From Schistocerca nitens (taxonomy: Eukaryota > Arthropoda > Insecta > Orthoptera > Acrididae): DNA of 64,000 nucleotides. Numbering within the stretch: the first letter of the stretch is position 1; each line of letters opens with the position of its first letter. This document shows positions 26,125 to 38,761 of this stretch, piece after piece. The stretch spans positions 120,538,561 through 120,602,560 of the forward strand of contig NC_064621.1 of NCBI RefSeq assembly GCF_023898315.1, in the 5' to 3' direction. The notes under the pieces were generated by a model. It was not told where the DNA came from, searched no databases, and saw only the letters and a program-made list of their open reading frames with translations. The translations under genes were made by a program, and so were the position numbers.

Positions 26125-27769
26125 TCCACATCTGCATCTACATCCATACTCCGCAAGCCACCTGACGGTGTGTGGCGGAGGGTTCGTTGAGTACCTCTAT
26201 TGGTTTCTCCTTCTATTCCAGTCTCGTATTGTTCGTGGAAGAAAAGATTGTCGGTATGCCTCCGTGTGTGCTCTAATCTCTGTGATTTTATCCTCATGGT
26301 CTCTTCACGAAATATACGTAGGAGGGAGCAATATACTGCCTGACTCCTCAGTGAAGGTATGTCGTCGAAACTTCAACAAAAGCCCGTACCGAGCTACTGA
26401 GCGTCTCTCTTGCAGAGTCTTCCACTGGAGTTTATCCAGTAACGCTTTCCTTTGACGAAGTCCGCTGCTCTCCGTTGGATCTTCTCTGTCTCTTCTATCA
26501 ACCCTATCTGGTATGGATCCCACACTGGTGAGCAGTATTCAAGCAGTGGGAGAACAAGTTTCTGTAACCTGCTTCCTTTGTTTTCGGACTGCATTTCCTA
26601 AGGATTCTTCCAATGAATCTCAGTCTGGCATATGCTTTACCGACTATTAACTTTACATGGTCACTCCAGTTTAAATCACTCTTAATGCCTACACCTAGAT
26701 AATTTATGGAAGTAACTGCTTCCAGTTGTAGCTAAATGATAAAGGATCCTTCTTTCTGTGTATTTGCAGCACATTGCACTTGTCTACATTTAGATTCAGT
26801 TGCCATTCCCTGCACCATGCGTCAATTCGTTGCAGATCCTCCTGGATTTCAGTACAATTTTCCATTGTTACAACCTCTCGATATACTACAGCATCATCCG
26901 CAAAAAGCCTCAGTGAAATTACAATGTTGTCCACAAGGTCATTTATATATATTCTGAATAGCAACGGTCCTACGACACTCCCCTTCGACACACCTGAATC
27001 ACTCTTACTTCGGAAGACTCCTCTCCATTGAGAATGGCATGCGGTGTTCTGTTATCTAGGAACTCTTCAATTCAATCACACAACTGGTCTGATAGTCCAT
27101 ATTCTCTTACTTTGTTCATTAAACGACTGTGAGGAACTGTATCAAACGCCTTGCGGAAGTCAAGAAACACGGCATCTACCTCGGAACCTGTGTCTATGGC
27201 CCTCTGTCTCGTGGGCGAATAGCGCGGGGGCTTGAATTTCACACGATCGTGTTTTTCGAAATCCATGCTGTTTCCTACAGAGTAGATAGTGTCCAGAAAA
27301 GTCATACTCGAAGATAATACGTGTTCCAAAACTCTACAACTGATCGACGTTAGAGATATAGGTCTATAGTAGTGTACATCTGTTCGACGTCCCTTCTTGA
27401 AAACGGAACGCTACGCTCTTCCAGAGACCTACGGTACACCGCTGCAAGAAGGGGCAAGTTCCTTCGCGTACTCTATGTAAAATCGAACTGGTATCCCATC
27501 AGGTTCAGAAGCCTTTCCTCTTTTGAGTGATTTTATTTGTTTTTCTATCCCTCTGTCATCTATTTCGATATCTACCATTTTGTCATCTGTGCTACAATCT
27601 ACAGAAGGAACTACAGTGCAGTCTTCCTTTGTGAAACAGCTTTGGAAAAAGACATTTACTATTTCGGTCTTTAGTCTGTCATCCTCTGTTTCAGTACCAT
27701 TTTGGTCACAGAGTGTCTGGACATTTTGTTTTGATCCACCTACCGTTTTGACATAAGACCAAAATTTCG
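26125..27769 (-). mobile_element. 5'-truncated CR1-group LINE, right-arm copy
   Basis: Partner of 1458-3104. It lacks a 2 bp insertion that the left copy has near 2022, so the segment with VDAVFLDFRKAFDTVPHSRL stays in a longer frame (27072-27329) here. This copy is thus slightly closer to the ancestral LINE. It remains interrupted elsewhere. Confidence 0.85.
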
Positions 27770-27967
27770 TAATCTTCCATTTTTCCTTAGTCACGCTTTT
27801 TGTGTATGGACTGACCCAAATTCGATGGGGTACACCACGTCTCTCCAGTCCGATGTTTATCAAACTTTGAGCCGTTGTTCATCACATAGTGAGTATTAAT
27901 AATTAAACTTTCTTTCCATCCTGAACTGATACCCATCTTCAACATCATTATGACGCGTGATCCCTAC

Positions 27968-28018
27968 ACGGGGACTGATGACCATAGATGTTAAGTCCCA
28001 TAGTGCTCAGAGCCAGCC
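27968..28018 (+). mobile_element. SINE tail fragment, right-arm copy
   Basis: Partner of 1209-1259, with the GTGATCCCTAC target duplication on both sides (27957-27967 and 28019-28029). Confidence 0.85.
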
Positions 28019-28029
28019 GTGATCCCTAC

Positions 28030-29110
28030 AGACACTGCTACATTCTTATATACGTTGTGGCTCGGAAGCAAACTGACTCCAAAGGCATTCTTCACGAACG
28101 AATGACAGCAATGAAGCAAGTTGCGTAAAAGATAACTTCTTAGTATCTTCTGAATTTAACAGGGGTAACCTCTTTTTTAAAAGTAAATAGTTCTGTATGA
28201 AATACACAGGTCAACCAACACACAACAGCACAGTTTAGTTAAAGGAGGCATATAGCTGCTAAATTGAAATAGATCCTTATAAAACAAGCTGTTTACATCC
28301 CTTAACGATCATTCAAGTGGGAAAACTTTCAACAGGATAGAATACCGGAAAATTGTAACGAAAAGTGAACTCGGAAATCAAACGTTCTTCACAGATACAA
28401 ACTGTATCCTGCAATTCGAAAAAGTAACTGCAGTCATCAGTTAGCGTTACGACTAACTATACAAAGTTAACATATACCACGCCCCCAAACTACCAACGGA
28501 AAAGTATTGCTAACCGGATCTCACCAGATAAACGCCCATTTCTCGATTGCGTGCTCACCGTCTGTGAGCGGAGGTCAGTAGCGTACTCGCCCCTTTTGTC
28601 ACGTGCAGACCGCGAGCATGCCAGCATGACCATCGTTCATGGAGGCAGGAGGGAGAGTGTCTAAAACTGTAGTTCTAATTTCCCTCTGAGGTTGTGGAGA
28701 AGTTCCACGTCATCCAGCAATGGCGGTAATGATCCCGAGCGCTGTATAATCTCTAGACAAGTTTTGCCGCTATCGCGACCACCTCTCCAATGAAATTACA
28801 AGATTTCGGCAGATCATCAGCAAGAGTAAATCTTTTTGCCAATTTTGTAGGGAAGTTGAGCATGAGCAAAAGTCAACTGCCATGCAATTCACGTTCCATA
28901 ACACCCACTGAGACAGTCTTACGATTCCCACAGAAAACTTCCAACCACCATTTGCTATTAGTGAAGGAGACATTCCCCTATGTAGGCATCGCACCTTAGC
29001 AAGAGGGCTTTCTCCCATTATGTAAACGTGCCGGCCTTTAGTCGGACGAACCAAGGTGCTTGGTGGATGCACTGGCCACGAAGACCACTTAATGTACACA
29101 TTTATGGCCG
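28030..29110. other. Right-arm unit sequence, no gene
   Basis: Reverse complement of left-arm 116-1198. No feature seen. Confidence 0.55.
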
Positions 29111-29114
29111 TGGC

Positions 29115-29460
29115 CACGGTGAAATAATTGCGCCCATGCGCGATTTAGAGAGCTATTAGAGCGCTGTGCCGAATAAACGTAAAAATACAGCTTCTCACTT
29201 TCTGAAATGAACAGCTTTTTCAATTCCTAAAGTGACCATAGCCAATATGTGGAATTACATGTGTATTATGGCGTTGTATACACAATTTTGTGTAACGAAC
29301 TATCTTTCTGGATGATCCTGTCAATGCTTCAATGCTGCATTACATTTTGTGATCTTGTGGAGTAAACTCAAATATTTAGTGGAAATTGGTGACCAGTTCT
29401 GATAATTACCTAATTTTCAAGAATAATGGATATATTTTGAGTGATCTGTTATTAAAATGT
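29115..29460 (-). mobile_element. PLE 3' end and adjoining sequence at the outer right arm
   Basis: The first 110 bp pair with the window start. To about 29270 it continues as the minus-strand PLE 3' region, with GGAATTACATG matching GGAATTATATG at 10685. Beyond that it resembles sequence flanking the PLE at 18750-18820. The outer end of the arm is therefore again a PLE. Confidence 0.5.
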
Positions 29461-32290
29461 TGATGTTGTAATATGATGATCCCCCTTGAGTTTGTTGTTA
29501 TGTATGATCTTAACGTCAGTGGGGTGTATTTCTTCCAGATATATCTTTGATTTTGACCTATTCTGTTGGATCCATGCGTCTCTCACACAGTTAACGGCTA
29601 TAAGGATAAATGGACTAATAGCACAGTTGGAACAGTGTACATCCAGTATCTGATATTACAATTACGCAGATGTGGATCAAAGATGCGTCTTTATGTTCTT
29701 TGTTACAGTGCTATAATCTGTAATGTATTTACTGTTGTCTCACATAACAGCTGTGTGCTTTCATGTTACACACTTTGTTATATGTGATTCTGTTTTTCTT
29801 TGGTGCTGTAGACCTGATGATGGTCTGATCCTAGACCAAAATCGATTGTCTGTTATAAAATATATCGTTAAGACTGGGTATTGCATAATGCAGTTCTTAA
29901 CATTCATTACACTTGTATAGCTCCACATCCATAAAACGTCTCCTGTGTTGCCGAGTAAAGGAAAATTTGTGGTCAAGATGTACCAAAGAACCAAATTAAA
30001 GTTATTTACGTGTGTAAAACCAAAGGGATTTGTAAGGAAGTGTGTTTCGTTGAAAACGATTCCAGCTTTTTCTACATGAATATCAAGGTTAGGAGTGATG
30101 TGTGTGAGCGCATCAAGATATATTGTAAAGAGAAATGGCTTAAGGTTGAATTAAAAGCAATACATAGATATGGAAACCATCCTCTATAGAATGGAGAATT
30201 TAGAGGGATGTGTTGGTACATAAATATGTATTGATGTTGTACATAAATTTATTGACAATGAATAGCAAGTAATCAAAGACAGGCATGGTAAGAAAATTAA
30301 CATACTGGTTGACTTACATAATACTCTGGACACATTTATTGACCCTAGTCTTACGTTTAATGACTGTATTGTGTACTTGTCGAGTATGAATATGCTTAGC
30401 AAATGCTTAAAATTTAATGTTGCACCCGGACTTAATGAGAAAAATACATAAGAAATGGTAGTTCATTCTAATCTGACAATTGGCTGAATGACAGGTTCAT
30501 AATTGAGCTAAAAATAGGATACTGTGTAAAATAGCTAGATCATGAAAGACCAAGGAAAGGCAAAGGTTTTCCAAAAGTGACCTAGGAATTATTGGTACAG
30601 ACAATAACCAATTAAATGTAGTACAGTCATTAAATTTCAAAGCACACAGAGGCAGTTCACTTGTTATCATTACTAAAGTGCATATATAACGAAAATTTTT
30701 TTTGGCAGATTCCTAAAGCTCACACTGGTAAATACAGAGACGAAATTAAGGGGGAGGTAATAAATCCTATTCCATTTTTACTGGCATTCAAAAGAAAATG
30801 TGTATACCAATGAACTCAAGTTCTAATAAACTTAGAGTTTACTACTGAAAACTACAGATTCCAAAATAGTCACATGTTAAAAAATACAACAGAACTGATG
30901 CAGTTCAGCTTAGAGGTTACAACCACTGCAGCTAAATTCATACCGTTAGAGCTTAGCAATCCATATGCAAATGGACCAGTTGAAGAAATAATTAACATCA
31001 TCAAAAATAATCGACTGACATACAAGAAAATGAATAACTAGCAAATTGTATTGGTATGTGATCAATTCAGGATAGTTTTGTCTCAAAAGTATTTTGTATT
31101 CAATTTGACCTTCGGCAGATAGCGAAATGGTTTAGGAATTAGTAATCCCCCAGCAGGGACACTAGCAAACATTTTCATGGATGTTTCAGAAAATTAATTT
31201 TTACACTTAACAACTATAAAAGCTGCTTTGATGACATGCTCATACTTTTCAGTTGCAGTACAACATAGATTGAACACCTACACAGTAACTTAAATGAGCT
31301 ACTTCCTAATATCAACTATGTTATGAAGGTAGAAGAAAATAATTTTATAAGCTATCTTCTTTTTGAAGATATCCAAACTTCATGAATGGCATACTTACAA
31401 CATATTTAGAAAACTAACAACCACAGATGCCATATACACTTGTCTTCATTTCATCCCATATGTTTTTAAGTGTGCACTTTTCATGCCATGATGACATGTT
31501 CAGTTGATTACCCGTATCTGTAGAAAGTATAGACAGTGAGAGTAACATTTTACATCATGTAGTTGTTGACAATGGGTCTGACCTTATGTCAGGAGAAAAG
31601 GTTTACGAGAGACAGATTTGATTAAAAGAGAAGTACAGACAACAAGTGATAAGGCTACAGAAAATAAGAAATAAAGGAAACCCTACGTTTGTAATGATGC
31701 CATATTTAGGCAAAGATCCCTGATAGAATAGAACATGTTTCTGAAGTGTTACCGCTAAAGTGGTTTTTCAAATAAATAATGAGGTAAGGGAAATTGTTAA
31801 GGCACAAGATAGAGAACGAAGATGTATATGATAAATCAGAGGTGTCTAAATTCATCTGTGGTCTATATGATGATACATAGACAAACAAGAAGGAAGCTTA
31901 CGATAAGAATCAAAGAACGCTGTAATCCCACTCATAAAGCTGCTTTGAGTGACTAAAACACATGAACTTACAAAAGGGCACACTGAAGAAAACATCAAAA
32001 ACCTTGTATATACTGAAAGAAGGTGTTGTTATAAAAGTAGAGATATATATTAATCAGAAGAGCCCCTATAAAGAAGTGAAAGACCTTAAGAACACAATGT
32101 CCTTTGGTAACCTTTCCAATGTTTTTGACATTATGCACAAGTAATTCCACATATTGCCTATGGTTAAGTTAGGAATTGAAACAACTGTTCATTTCGGCCT
32201 GTGAGAAGCTGTATGTTTCCAAGTATTCTGCACGGCAGCCTAATAAAAAGAAATGGCAGATGGACCCAATCGTTTAACCATTGCCACCGC
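29460..32290 (+). mobile_element. Penelope-like element bordering the third unit
   Basis: It comprises a 5' non-coding region (29460-30000, shared with 48515-49050 and containing the hammerhead-like motif), an N-terminal coiled part (30000-30250), and a middle part with TKVHI-like and IPKAHTGKYRDEIK-like sequence (30580-30760). RT remnants lie at 30880-31240 (ANIFMDV near 31165), a GIY-YIG-type segment near 31845-31900, and the 3' region to about 32290. It is heavily mutated, with no long frame. It points toward the third unit just as the PLE tail at 1-115 points toward the left arm. Confidence 0.75.
29814..29850 (+). ncRNA. Hammerhead-ribozyme-like motif in the PLE 5' region
   Basis: CTGATGA is followed by a hairpin TGGTCT-GATCCT-AGACCA, then AAATCG and TTGTC. 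This follows the hammerhead layout of CUGAUGA, stem II, GAAA and a cleavage triplet, but the G of GAAA is replaced by A. PLEs are known to carry minimal hammerhead motifs. An identical copy is at 48875-48911. The substitution suggests either a decayed or a variant motif. Confidence 0.4.
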
Positions 32291-33309
32291 CATAAATGTG
32301 TAACTTTAAGTGGTCTTCAGGGTCAGTGCATCCACCACGCTCGCTGGTTCCTCTGACTCAAGGCTGGCATATGATGGAAGATAATACACTGGGCTGTTAG
32401 AATGCGCTCTTACCAAGGTGCGATGATTACATGAGTGTATGTCTCCTTCAGTTAAAGGGGTGGTGGTTGGAAGTTTCCTGTGGAATCGCTAGAATCTGGT
32501 CTCAGTGGGTGTCATGGAAATTGACCTTCTAGACAATTATCTTCTTTTTATGCCACATTACCCTACAAAATAAGCAAAAAGTTTCACTCTTGCTTGTGCT
32601 CTGCAGAAATCTTGAAATTTCATTGGAGAGGTGGTCGCAATAGCGGCAAAAAGTATCTAGAGATTGTACAGCGCTCGCAATCATTACTGTCGTTGCTGGA
32701 TGACTTGGAACTTCTCCAAAACCTGAGAGAGAAGTTAGAACTGCAGTTTTAGACACTCTGCCTCATGCCTCCATGAACGACGGTCTTGCTGTCATCCTCA
32801 CGGGCTGCACATGATAAAAGGGACCAGTACACTACGGATCTCCGGCCACAGCCAGCGCGCACGGAATCGAGTGATGGGCGTTTATCTGCTGAGATTCGGG
32901 TAGCAATGCTTTCTCGTGGAGTAGTTTGCGGGGCGTGGTATATGTTAACTTTGTAGAGTTAGTCGTAACGGTAATTGACTACTGCAGTTAGTTTTTCGAA
33001 TTGCAGGATACCTTTTGCATCTGTGAAGAATGTTTGATTTCCGAGTTCACTTTTCGTTACAACTTTCCGGTATTCTATCTTGTTGAAAGTTTTCTCACTT
33101 GAATGCTCGTTAATGGATATAAACAGCTTCTTTTATAAGGCTGTATTTTCATTTAACAGAAAGACGCCACCTTTAACTAAACTCTGCTTTTGTGAAGTGG
33201 TTGACCAATGTATTTCATACAGAACTATTTACATTTAAAGATGAGGTTACCCCTGTTAAAAACAGAAGTTAATAAGTAGTTATCCTTTACGCATATCGTT
33301 TCATTGTCT

Positions 33310-34220
33310 TTTATAAGGAAACTTGCATGATTGCATAGGGAGCTTCATTTCATTTTCTGATCACAGGTACTTTAATTTTGCATTCTCGGCATATGCACAC
33401 TACGGCCAGAACCACCCCACCTAACACTTCCTAAACGTGAAGTTGATTTATAAGCAGCCAAGAAAGATTCAGGCTACATTGAATGGCATTTTAATTTTGC
33501 ATTCTCGGCATATGCACACAACGGCCAGAACCACCCCATCTCACACTTCCTAAACGTGAAGTTGATTTATAAGCAGCCAAGAAAGATTCAGGCTACATGG
33601 AATGGCATTTGTAGCATATTACTCAATGACAAACTAGGTCTGATTGTTAATATCGATTTGCATCACACACTGCCTGTAACTGCCGAGCTATGTAATACGT
33701 TGCTGTAGTAAATTCGTAAACTAATAAAGTAGAAGGTTAAGACGGAAAAGACTAAAATCTTATTTTATTTTATAAGGAAAATCAGGAATTCTAGATGTAC
33801 ACTCGGAATATACGAATTGTCCTTTCAGCTAAATGTCTAAGATGAGCAATCAGTTATTTTTAGAATGAGCATACGAGCCGCATGTCTCACGTTCTAAATA
33901 GGCGTCAAGACAAGTATGTAAAAGAGACGGAAGACTAGTCGAATATGCGTAGCGAAAAGTCTCACTGCCATTTGTGGCGGTTAGATTGCCAGCAACGTGT
34001 CCATAGACACCCTACTGAAAGCTCATAAGAAGCAGTTCTGCTGTTATACCCTTGATAACTGGGTTGCCAATTGCAATATGCTAATCAAACACTGCAGTTA
34101 ATGGCACAGATGTCTTTAGGAACGAACAGACTTACAAATGGAATAACTGACCTTCTGATCTGTCACCCACAGAGCATGTCTGGCAAGACGAAAGCTTCGA
34201 GACCGACACAGCAAGGATTT
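33310..34220. other. Segment present only in the third unit
   Basis: The arms pass from about 1112 to 1130 without this roughly 0.9 kb, whereas the third unit has it between CGCATATCGTTTCATTG and GATTCGTGAAAAATGCG. It includes a tandem duplication with a 119 bp period at about 33371-33609, beginning TTTAATTTTGCATTCTCGG. CTTTTATAAGG-like sequence occurs both near 33310 and near 33769. No coding signal. It is either an insertion here or a deletion in the arm lineage. Confidence 0.6.
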
Positions 34221-35171
34221 CATTCAAGAGATTCGTGAAAAATGCGTTTGGTGTCTGGTTGCTTCCGAGCCACAGCGTATAAAATAAAGTCTCAGTGTCT
34301 GTATGGATCACACGTCTTACTGATGTTGATAATGAGCATTAGTTCAGCATGGAAACAATGTTTAATAATTAATACCCAATATGTGATGAACGACGCCTCA
34401 AAGTCAGATAAACATCGGAGTGGAGACACGTGATGTATCCCATCCTATTTGGGTCAGTCCATATACAAATAGCGTGATTAATAAAGAAAGAAAAATGGAA
34501 GACTATGACGGAAGAGATAACCGGCTAATGGTTCTCACCGTTGCTATTTTTGTGCGCATGGGAGAAACGATGAAAGAAATAAAAGAAAATCACTAATGTC
34601 GAAGGCAGCTGCTTGGCACCAAACGTCGATATTGGGTTTCACAGTCTACCTACCTGTAATAATCTACAGTAAGGAGAATTTAGAGAAACTCTTAAGAAGT
34701 GGATAGGTTTCATAAGACAAATTTATGCTTCATGTTAAACAAATCCAAAGCTTTTTGTTAATTATTGGTGTTAATTATTGGTAAAACGAAGTAACGATTT
34801 TCAACATAAGATAACAGAGTATTATGGAAAGACGTTGTATACTTTTAACTAAATCTGGACAATCTTTACGTAAGGCAACGAGAACAATGAACAGATTAAT
34901 AGTATATGATAGTCTTATTCGTTTTTAAATTAGTCGTTATTCTAAGTCAGTGCTGTTATATGCACCTGACCATACGAAGGAGACAATTTCATAATTCAAG
35001 TTACTTACAATTGCTTACAATCACCTTAAGCATCAAGGTTACATACCAAGTCCCCCAAGATATTTGTGGCAGTAAGTTATGACGACGATATGGCCAATCG
35101 CGCTTTTGAAGTACACACTAAGTAGCTGTCCTTGCGTGCCACAATTTGGGAGATAAGAGTCCGACACGCCG

Positions 35172-35177
35172 TATAAG
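35172..35177 (+). promoter_or_regulatory. Candidate TATA box of the third-unit gene
   Basis: TATAAG lies in a leader region that shows no difference from left-arm 3656-3840, at the same 74 bp distance from the ATG. Confidence 0.5.
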
Positions 35178-35245
35178 AAGAGGTCGGTGTGCTCACTAAT
35201 GGCACTTGTATTGAGGCATCCAACGTAGTAGAAGACACTGCAGCC

Positions 35246-37146
35246 ATGAAGGCGTCCCTTGTCCTGCTGATCGCTGGAGTGTTACTCGTGGCGTACTGCA
35301 CGCCGTTCGCTGTTGCAGACGATGAAGATGAAGCGGTGGATGAAGCAGCCGAGAACAGAGACGCTGATGGCGACGACGCCGACGGCTCAGCAGACGACGA
35401 CGCCGACGACAGCGGTGATGAGGAGGGTGTAAGTGGAGAGAGCAGGCGGGCAGCCAAAGGTAAACAGCAGCTGAGGCGTGCAGGCAATGCATGGGCCTAA
35501 TTGCCGTACCATTCACGGCATCAGGTTATGGTGTAGACTGCGAGTCTGTGTGTACTTTCTTGTAGGTTTAAGTCCCTAGTTGATAATCTATATTATTCTG
35601 ATACTTTAAACACTTGAGATATTCGTCTATAGACGAGACAGGTGGTTCGAGCATCTTTGTTTGTAGTATTATACCATTAGTGCATACATTAAATATGCAT
35701 GTTTTGTTTTGAGCAGCGCACACTGTTCATTTCTGAGCTAATCATTTATTTGCCTGCCATTTAACCTTTGTTTGAAATCAGAAAGAAAATTACTGCAGTT
35801 ACTCTTTCTGGTAGAACAATATGTCTATGTCAACACACAAGTTTAGAAAAATAGTTGAAAGTTGACAGAAATATGGTTAAACGTTAATCATATGTCTCGA
35901 AGATTCTTAGTGACCGTCAGTGAGATTTTATGATGTCTTCTTACCACAGTTTTTTAAGCGCTTTGACATGTTTCAGGAGTGATATTTAGAGCAAGTTACA
36001 GAAACTGAGTTTTAGCATGAAAATGCCATAAGTCTTACAGCTTAAGATGTGTGCATACTACCGACCTCTACAAGGAGGTATGTTTAGCAATGATGGAATT
36101 GAAGTTATCACAGGTACATAGCTTATACCTGTCTGAGTTTCATCGCGATTATAAAGATAAAGGGTGATTCATATTACCGTTTAGGAAACCAAAAGTGACG
36201 TAGATGACTCTGAGATAAGTAATTTGGCATCAGACACATATGGTCGCAAATTTCAGGAAATCCCCCAACCAAGTGGATGACAAATGTTGAACATGTGATG
36301 GTACCGGGGGATACACACTTTATTGCAAGTGCAGTAGCTAGATAAGTCTATCCACACTGTAGTGGCACTTCTACACATTGCTCTACAAGGTTATTCTGCG
36401 TTTATTCTTGCATTATACAGTGTGATACTGTAGTGTTCAAGGTAGTGGCACTACAAGACTATGGTGAATCTATCTGCCATTAGGAAAACGTAGTACGCTA
36501 GCAGAGCAGTGTTTAGTGCTGACCACTACCACTGCACCTGTGGGGAGGTACATAAACTGGTCATGTAACATGTGCAAAATTCGTCAACCGCATTTAGGAT
36601 ATTTGCTGGCGTTTTTGGTTCCATATATGTTGTATTAAATTTATTGTCTCAGAGTCTTATACTCCGCTTTGACAGTTTTTAAACATTAATGAAAATCGCC
36701 CTGTATATATCAGATCACTATGGTATAAAATAGCCACCTGAAGCTACACTGTGTATAGCTGGATATGCTACAAACAAAAGTTATAGCATTGAGCAGTGCT
36801 CTTGATATTTGAAGCAGCAATTACACCAAAGGAAATCAGTTAGAAAAACAAGTTGTGTGAGATCCAGTTCTTCAGTGTGTTATATACTTACAAAATTTAA
36901 GGTTAGTATCTGTGTCAACTGTAGATGGAAGTTTTTGTTAAGCCGACTAACATTTTCTGATGAGACAGGAGAGTACGCAGGTGTCAGAAGAACATCATAT
37001 TTTTTGTTTATTGTTGAGCAGGTGTTCACGCCCGGGCTGGCCACGTGAAACATGCACGTGCAGGCAGCCGACACATTGCGTCCAGAGCTGGAAGCAGACC
37101 CCATGCCAGGTCAGGCGCCGCCCGCAGAGCTGCACACAGCAAGTAG
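35246..37146 (+). CDS. Putative secreted prepropeptide, third-unit copy (exons 35246-35459 and 37022-37146)
   Basis: Same architecture and the same 112-residue length as the arm copies, with start ATG 35246, donor GTAAAC after AAAG at 35459, acceptor TTGTTGAGCAG before 37022 and stop TAG 37144-37146. Protein differences from the arms are D42G, A51D and L62V in exon 1, and A73V, M80V and L98P in exon 2. Exon 1 shows no synonymous change; exon 2 shows two. That both exons stay open and in phase in a copy whose introns and flanks differ by about 12 percent supports the gene model. AATAAA follows at 37232-37237. Function is unknown. If the intron is retained, the tail differs from the arms and ends at 35500. 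Confidence 0.58.
36160..36703. mobile_element. MITE-like element, third-unit copy
   Basis: Diverged partner of 5588-6133 at the same intronic position. The left terminus is mutated (AAGGGTGATTCATATTA) and the right terminus is kept (CGCCCTGTA). Its presence here dates the insertion before the units separated. Confidence 0.6.
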
Positions 37147-38334
37147 TCGCTGTGGCTGAGGGAGCACCACACTGCAGAGGCGCAGTTTGGAGCTGCTCCC
37201 ACTGTCCTGTACCCTGCACTCATGTGGAGAAAATAAAGCACCACTGTACTTTGTGGCAAACATATGTGTCTATTACCCGATGTCCTATAAATTTAAGATT
37301 AAGTGCACACATAGGTAACAACTAAATATGGAAAAAAGTTGCAAAAGTTCCAAACTCTTATAAGTGTTCAGTTTCGGGTGCAAACGAGATATGCGGCCCG
37401 ATACTATACTACCAGTATCATATTATTATCTGTTTATGTTGCACAGTGATGTGAATGGCAGTTTGGATTTCTTCTTATGGAGTCATAATCTACAGTATAG
37501 AGCGCTAGGGTGTATACCCCAGAATCATATTGAGTTAGTGGTTGTGAAGACACAAGAAAAGAAGTCCTTGTAGTAATTGCACATATTATGATTTTTAATT
37601 GTTATAACATTTCCAAAACTACAGACATGACTGCAGCAAGCTGTTGCATGTCCAATATAGAGGCGGAATGAGAATCTGATTTACTGCTTTGACGGTAGTA
37701 TGCCTCTTAATCTTTTTCCTAACTCAGCTCAAAACATGTGACTTCAAAAAAATGACCTGAAAATGTGGCCTTTGTCTAGACAATCATTACTCAAGGAGTA
37801 ACTGATAACGCTATTTGAGAACGTTTTTAAAAAATATCCAGTACAAAATAATCAAATTTTGCAATTGGAACAAGGGGAGACATGAATGAATACTGGAAAT
37901 AATTTAGGGCCAGAGCTACTTCTCAAAGTTTTATAGCTTTGTTCAACGAAAGTTTACTGCATATGACATGGATGTAGACGAAGACCAATGAGAATGTGAG
38001 CCTCAATCTGATAGTCAAGAGATGTGCGCCAAAGAACATAAAATATAATGATTATGTCAGATATAATCTCGAAAACAAGTTGTCTCATAATCTCAGCAAC
38101 ACTACTTACTTTCTGAGATGTATGCAAAGATTTCAACGATCTTCTGCTGACTGTTGTTTGGGACAGCGTCTGTTGATTGCACTTTTACTACACATGAACT
38201 AATAGTCCTCTTGAAGTCAGAGTTAACAGTAAACTTCGTGTACGAATTAAACGCAGACTCTAGACTCAATAACAAATCATGTGTACAGTAGAAATTTAGC
38301 ATTAATTTTAAAAGTGACTTGGGAAGGAAGATAA

Positions 38335-38604
38335 ATGATACACCTTTTAACTAAATGCCTATCACTAATACTCAATTCAAAAGCAATAACAAATGAAGGA
38401 TTACACAATCCGCCTGGTGACCATGTGGGAGAAAGTGCCACAATATGTGAGAAACTGTACAAAGAAAAATTCTTAACACAGCGGCAGATAAGAACGCCTT
38501 TGAAGAAGCGGTCGTGTGATGTAGCCATCACCTCCGACTGTGCTGGTAAACGAAGGAGAATTAAATACTATACCTCAGATATGGCTCATAACATGTGTGT
38601 TTGA
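38335..38604 (+). other. Open frame kept only in the third unit, possible exon
   Basis: The 89-codon frame contains NEGLHNPPGDHVGESATICE, then KLYKEKFLTQRQIRTPLKKR and a second basic patch GKRRRIKYY resembling a nuclear signal. The arm copies have a one-base length difference near 7820 and an early stop, so the frame is closed there. I do not recognise a family. It could be an exon of an unrelated gene, a relic of a captured coding sequence, or chance. No clear splice acceptor precedes it. Confidence 0.25.
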
Positions 38605-38761
38605 ACAAAGCAAGTTAAGTATGAATACAAATGAAGGCCTACTTAACACCCTGAAAGATTGCATACAGAGTATTGTACCAAGCTGCGAAAGGCTTCCTGG
38701 AACTTCTCCATAATGCAGATCGGTCCTCACCGGTGATCATCCCAGTTACTGCTCGCACTGA

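Larger units (their letters stand above)
17081..29225 (-). repeat. Right arm of the giant inverted repeat
   Basis: Reverse complement of 1-12158 with the same order of parts. The inner boundary at 17081 falls inside a PLE copy that reads continuously from the spacer (about 16400) into the arm, so the right arm looks like the source and the left arm like the copy. Pairing can be followed outward to about 29225, where the left partner runs off the window. Differences from the left arm include a shorter TA run (about 48 versus 60 bp), scattered substitutions, and absence of a 2 bp insertion that the left-arm LINE carries. Confidence 0.93.
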
